Source of the DNA: Chthonomonas sp035294165
GTDB lineage: Bacteria > Armatimonadota > Chthonomonadetes > Chthonomonadales > Chthonomonadaceae
Direction of reading: 5' to 3'
Assembly: GCF_035294165.1 (NCBI RefSeq)
Contig: NZ_DATGLN010000256.1
Location: forward strand, 1-64,000
DNA length: 64,000 bases
This document shows, piece by piece, positions 61,868 to 64,000 of this stretch. The notes below the pieces were generated by a model. The model saw nothing but the letters and a program-made list of their open reading frames with translations, was not told the origin of the DNA and ran no database searches. Numbering within the stretch: position 1 is the stretch's first letter; every line of letters starts with the position of its first letter. The position numbers were made by a program, and so were the translations under genes.

Positions 61868-63171
61868 GGCTGCTGGGCATTAGGGACGGTTTCCAACTCG
61901 GGTTTGTCGCATGGGGTTAGAAACATCGCCAGCGGCCGATTGCCAACCCGGGCTAGTGCAAGCGTTACCGGTCGGGCTGTGCAGTCGGTTACGGCACGCA
62001 GTTGCTTGAGCAGCGAGCGCGTGTCGAAGGGCAGTCCCCGCTGTTTGATCTCTGCTATGTACCAGTGTTGTTGGCGCAAATAGGCTTGCACGTGTTTTAG
62101 GTTGTAGGGCGTCCAGTTCACTATGCGATAGCAGCGGGCAAAGGGAGTATTCACCTGTCGTGCTGAGGTGATGTAGGCGATATGGGGATCGAGTAGATGG
62201 CCGCTGAGTTGGCAGGCAAGCTCCTCGACCAGTCCGGCGCGTATTATCGTTGGGGCGGGTTCGTAAAGCCATTCAAGAGGGTTTGAGCAAGCTGCCGCAA
62301 ACGGCTGCCTACACGAAGGTTTCGAGGTAGGTAGAAGCGTAGATGCAGCGCCCGTTTTATGAAGCACGGTGGCGCAGGTGAAAGGAGGCATGTAATCCGT
62401 TTGATCGCATAGTCTGCTTATGGCCTCTCCCCACCATAAAGTCGCCTCTGAGCATTCTCCAATTTCTCCGACATACTCCACGATGCAGTGTTCATCGAGA
62501 AGAGGCGCGAGATCGGCCGTAGGCGGAAGCTTCATCGCACCCCATTCAAAGTACTTCTTCAGCTCCTTAAGCCAGGGTAGAGAGGGGCTAAGAGCCTCCA
62601 GATGGCGAAGACGGTGCGTTCCCTGTAAAGTTGAAATGCGACGTGAAGGATCGCAGAATACCGTAGAGACTCCTTTGCGACGCAAGCGCACCAGATCGAG
62701 CGTGCCGACATCCTGGCATAGGAAAGTAGCCGGTGCCTTTGGAGCTACCGCGGCGAGGTTGGCATGGGCACATGTAAGCCGTAGCAACGAACGATCCACA
62801 GCGATAACTGGCCCACGTCGAGCGAGCGCGAGGGTATCGCTGCCGATGGAGCAACAGGCGTCAAGTATGAGAGTGTTCTTTGGAAAGTGGGAAGTGCGCC
62901 AGGTCGCCAAGACTTCTGAGGTGGCCTGTTCCAAAGCTTCAGGGGTAAAGAACAACACTTCGGAATTTGAGAAGCGCTGCTCGGCACGCCGACGCAACTC
63001 CAAAAGCTCAACTATCGCGGCAGCAAGGGCAGGCTGACAAAACCTTCGCAAACGCGATAGGCGCGTGAGGCGTTCGGAAGGTAGAGTGCTGGCGAAGTGT
63101 AATAATGCTTGCCCTTCGCCCGTGGCGAGAAAGCGAACAATCTCAGGGGTGAGTGCGCTCCCTTCTTCCAC
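61864..63171 (-). CDS. Class I SAM-dependent methyltransferase with a THUMP-like domain
   Basis: 435 residues starting at GTG 63171. SAM-binding motif I is ILDACCSIGSDTLALA (about 97-112), followed by VIAVDRS (motif II) and FLCQDV. The catalytic-type motif is FCDPSRR. The C-terminal third resembles the THUMP-like domain found in a group of likely RNA methyltransferases. Substrate is unknown. It lies two bases from the ABC permease gene and four bases overlap the RHH gene on the other strand. Confidence 0.8.
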   Translation of the reverse strand: MEEGSALTPEIVRFLATGEGQALLHFASTLPSERLTRLSRLRRFCQPALAAAIVELLELRRRAEQRFSNSEVLFFTPEALEQATSEVLATWRTSHFPKNTLILDACCSIGSDTLALARRGPVIAVDRSLLRLTCAHANLAAVAPKAPATFLCQDVGTLDLVRLRRKGVSTVFCDPSRRISTLQGTHRLRHLEALSPSLPWLKELKKYFEWGAMKLPPTADLAPLLDEHCIVEYVGEIGECSEATLWWGEAISRLCDQTDYMPPFTCATVLHKTGAASTLLPTSKPSCRQPFAAACSNPLEWLYEPAPTIIRAGLVEELACQLSGHLLDPHIAYITSARQVNTPFARCYRIVNWTPYNLKHVQAYLRQQHWYIAEIKQRGLPFDTRSLLKQLRAVTDCTARPVTLALARVGNRPLAMFLTPCDKPELETVPNAQQP

Positions 63172-63173
63172 CG

Positions 63174-64000
63174 CTAGCCTTTCAAACCGGTGACGGCGAT
63201 TCCTTCAATGAACTGTTTTTGGGTGAAGAAGAAGAGCACGATAACCGGAGCTACCACAATGGTGGAGGCGGCCATAAGGAGGTTCCATTGGGTACCCCCA
63301 TTTTGACTTTGGTAGTTTTGCAGGCCTAAACCGAGTGTATACATGTTCTGATGTGCTAGATAGATAAGAGGGCCGAGGAAGTCGTTCCATACTCCCATGA
63401 ATGTGAAGAGGGCTACAACGGCCAGGGCCGGCTTTGCCAAAGGAAGAATGACCTCGCGGAAGATGCCCCATTCGGAACATCCATCTATTTTTGCGGCCTC
63501 TGAAAGCTCGAAGGGAATAGTGAGAAAGAATTGGCGCAACAGAAAGATATAAAAGGCGCTCCCAAACCAGGCCGGCACCCAGAGGGGGCGATAGGTGCCT
63601 GTCCAGTGAATCTTTTCAAAAAGCACGAACGTGGGCACCATGAGGACGGGGAAGGGTATCATCATGGTGGCAAGCGTGAGCTTAAAGACGATGTCGCGAC
63701 CAGGCCACCGAAGCCGCGCGAAACCATAGGCTACTAGGGCATTGGAAAAAACGGTGCCGCTGACCACAAGAATTTCAAGAATGAGGGTGTTGCGACCATA
63801 GATAAGGAAGGGGATATAGTGTAACTGGTTGCTTTCGTAGGTGAAGGCGGCAACATAGTTTTGCCACTCGATGGGATGCGGTATCCAGATGGGGGGCATG
63901 TGCATGGTCTGATCAATCGGCTTCAGCGATGTTGAGATCATCCAGAGCAGAGGGAAGGCGAACACAAGGGAAAGCGCGATAAGCACCATATGAATGAGAA
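63174..64000 (-). CDS. Carbohydrate ABC transporter permease (MalG type), 5' end outside the window
   Basis: At least 271 residues visible; the frame is open to the window edge (L-I-H before the first ATG 63989), and the first span seems cut, so the true start probably lies beyond. Six spans; the EAA loop EAAKIDGCSEWGIFREVILPLAKPAL binds the ATPase. The C-terminal IEGIAVTGLKG is typical of MalG-like permeases (family CUT1) for oligosaccharides, glycerol phosphate or similar. It should have a partner permease and a binding protein upstream, out of view. Confidence 0.93.
   Translation of the reverse strand, partial: LIHMVLIALSLVFAFPLLWMISTSLKPIDQTMHMPPIWIPHPIEWQNYVAAFTYESNQLHYIPFLIYGRNTLILEILVVSGTVFSNALVAYGFARLRWPGRDIVFKLTLATMMIPFPVLMVPTFVLFEKIHWTGTYRPLWVPAWFGSAFYIFLLRQFFLTIPFELSEAAKIDGCSEWGIFREVILPLAKPALAVVALFTFMGVWNDFLGPLIYLAHQNMYTLGLGLQNYQSQNGGTQWNLLMAASTIVVAPVIVLFFFTQKQFIEGIAVTGLKG

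Noticed and set aside
1..64000. CRISPR arrays, rRNA genes, prophage or integrase
   Set aside because: No regularly spaced repeats, rRNA sequence, integrase or phage structural genes were seen; only one partial IS element.

Overview
The window is 64 kb of a gene-dense bacterial chromosome of moderate GC with tightly packed, often overlapping genes. It has σ70-type promoters close to consensus, several genes starting with TTG or GTG, and Gram-negative cell-envelope genes (Lnt, a TolC-type outer-membrane channel, an RND pump). A DUF1559-type prepilin-like protein, many secreted glycoside hydrolases, hopanoid genes, flagellar export genes and a fused IspDF suggest an Armatimonadota member (Chthonomonas-like), possibly thermophilic. 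That assignment is inference from gene content; no rRNA gene is present to confirm it.

Layout. 0-0.4 kb: 3' end of an IS200/IS605-family tnpB with its right-end hairpin. 0.5-3.5 kb: a secreted unknown and the flagellar export genes fliQ-fliR-flhB (minus strand). 3.7-4.1 kb: a 55-codon gene with its own promoter, ribosome binding site and terminator. 4.1-8.5 kb: a proline-rich membrane protein, an ADP-ribosylglycohydrolase-like protein, a small zinc/YggX-like protein, a hydrolase and lnt. 8.8-15.6 kb (plus): a PIN-TRAM membrane protein overlapping ispDF, then hrcA, grpE, glmM and an esterase. 15.6-17 kb: glutamate dehydrogenase. 17.2-23.9 kb: a sulfatase-fold enzyme, a large LamG/GH/FN3 protein, the prepilin-like protein and a VOC protein. 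23.8-32.1 kb: a polysaccharide deacetylase, a two-gene unit with a possible MazF/PemK-like fold, a GHL10 hydrolase, purEK, an MFS transporter, and a TPR/NTF2-like pair.

32.1-41.6 kb (minus) looks like one seven-gene operon: hpnH-hpnA-ispH-hpnG (hopanoid side-chain formation and isoprenoid supply), followed with almost no gaps by tolC, a periplasmic adaptor and an HAE1-type RND pump. This physical joining of hopanoid synthesis to a complete tripartite exporter is the most distinctive unit here. 41.8-47.6 kb: fhs, a uridine-kinase-like gene, a secreted unknown, a GspE/PilB ATPase and parB. 47.6-51.3 kb: an orphan Dam-type methylase, tRNA-Val(CAC) and a GH127-type enzyme.

51.4-57.1 kb holds three genes that each carry a single lesion: two single-base frameshifts and one in-frame amber codon. 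The pieces on either side of each lesion fit together as one protein. 57.3-61.9 kb is a nitric-oxide defence cluster: an Rrf2/NsrR-like regulator divergent from a quinol NO reductase, followed by a RIC/ScdA iron-sulfur repair protein and a hemerythrin-like protein. A 16-bp palindrome lies at the presumed start of the reductase transcript. The window ends with a THUMP-like methyltransferase and the truncated gene of a sugar ABC permease.
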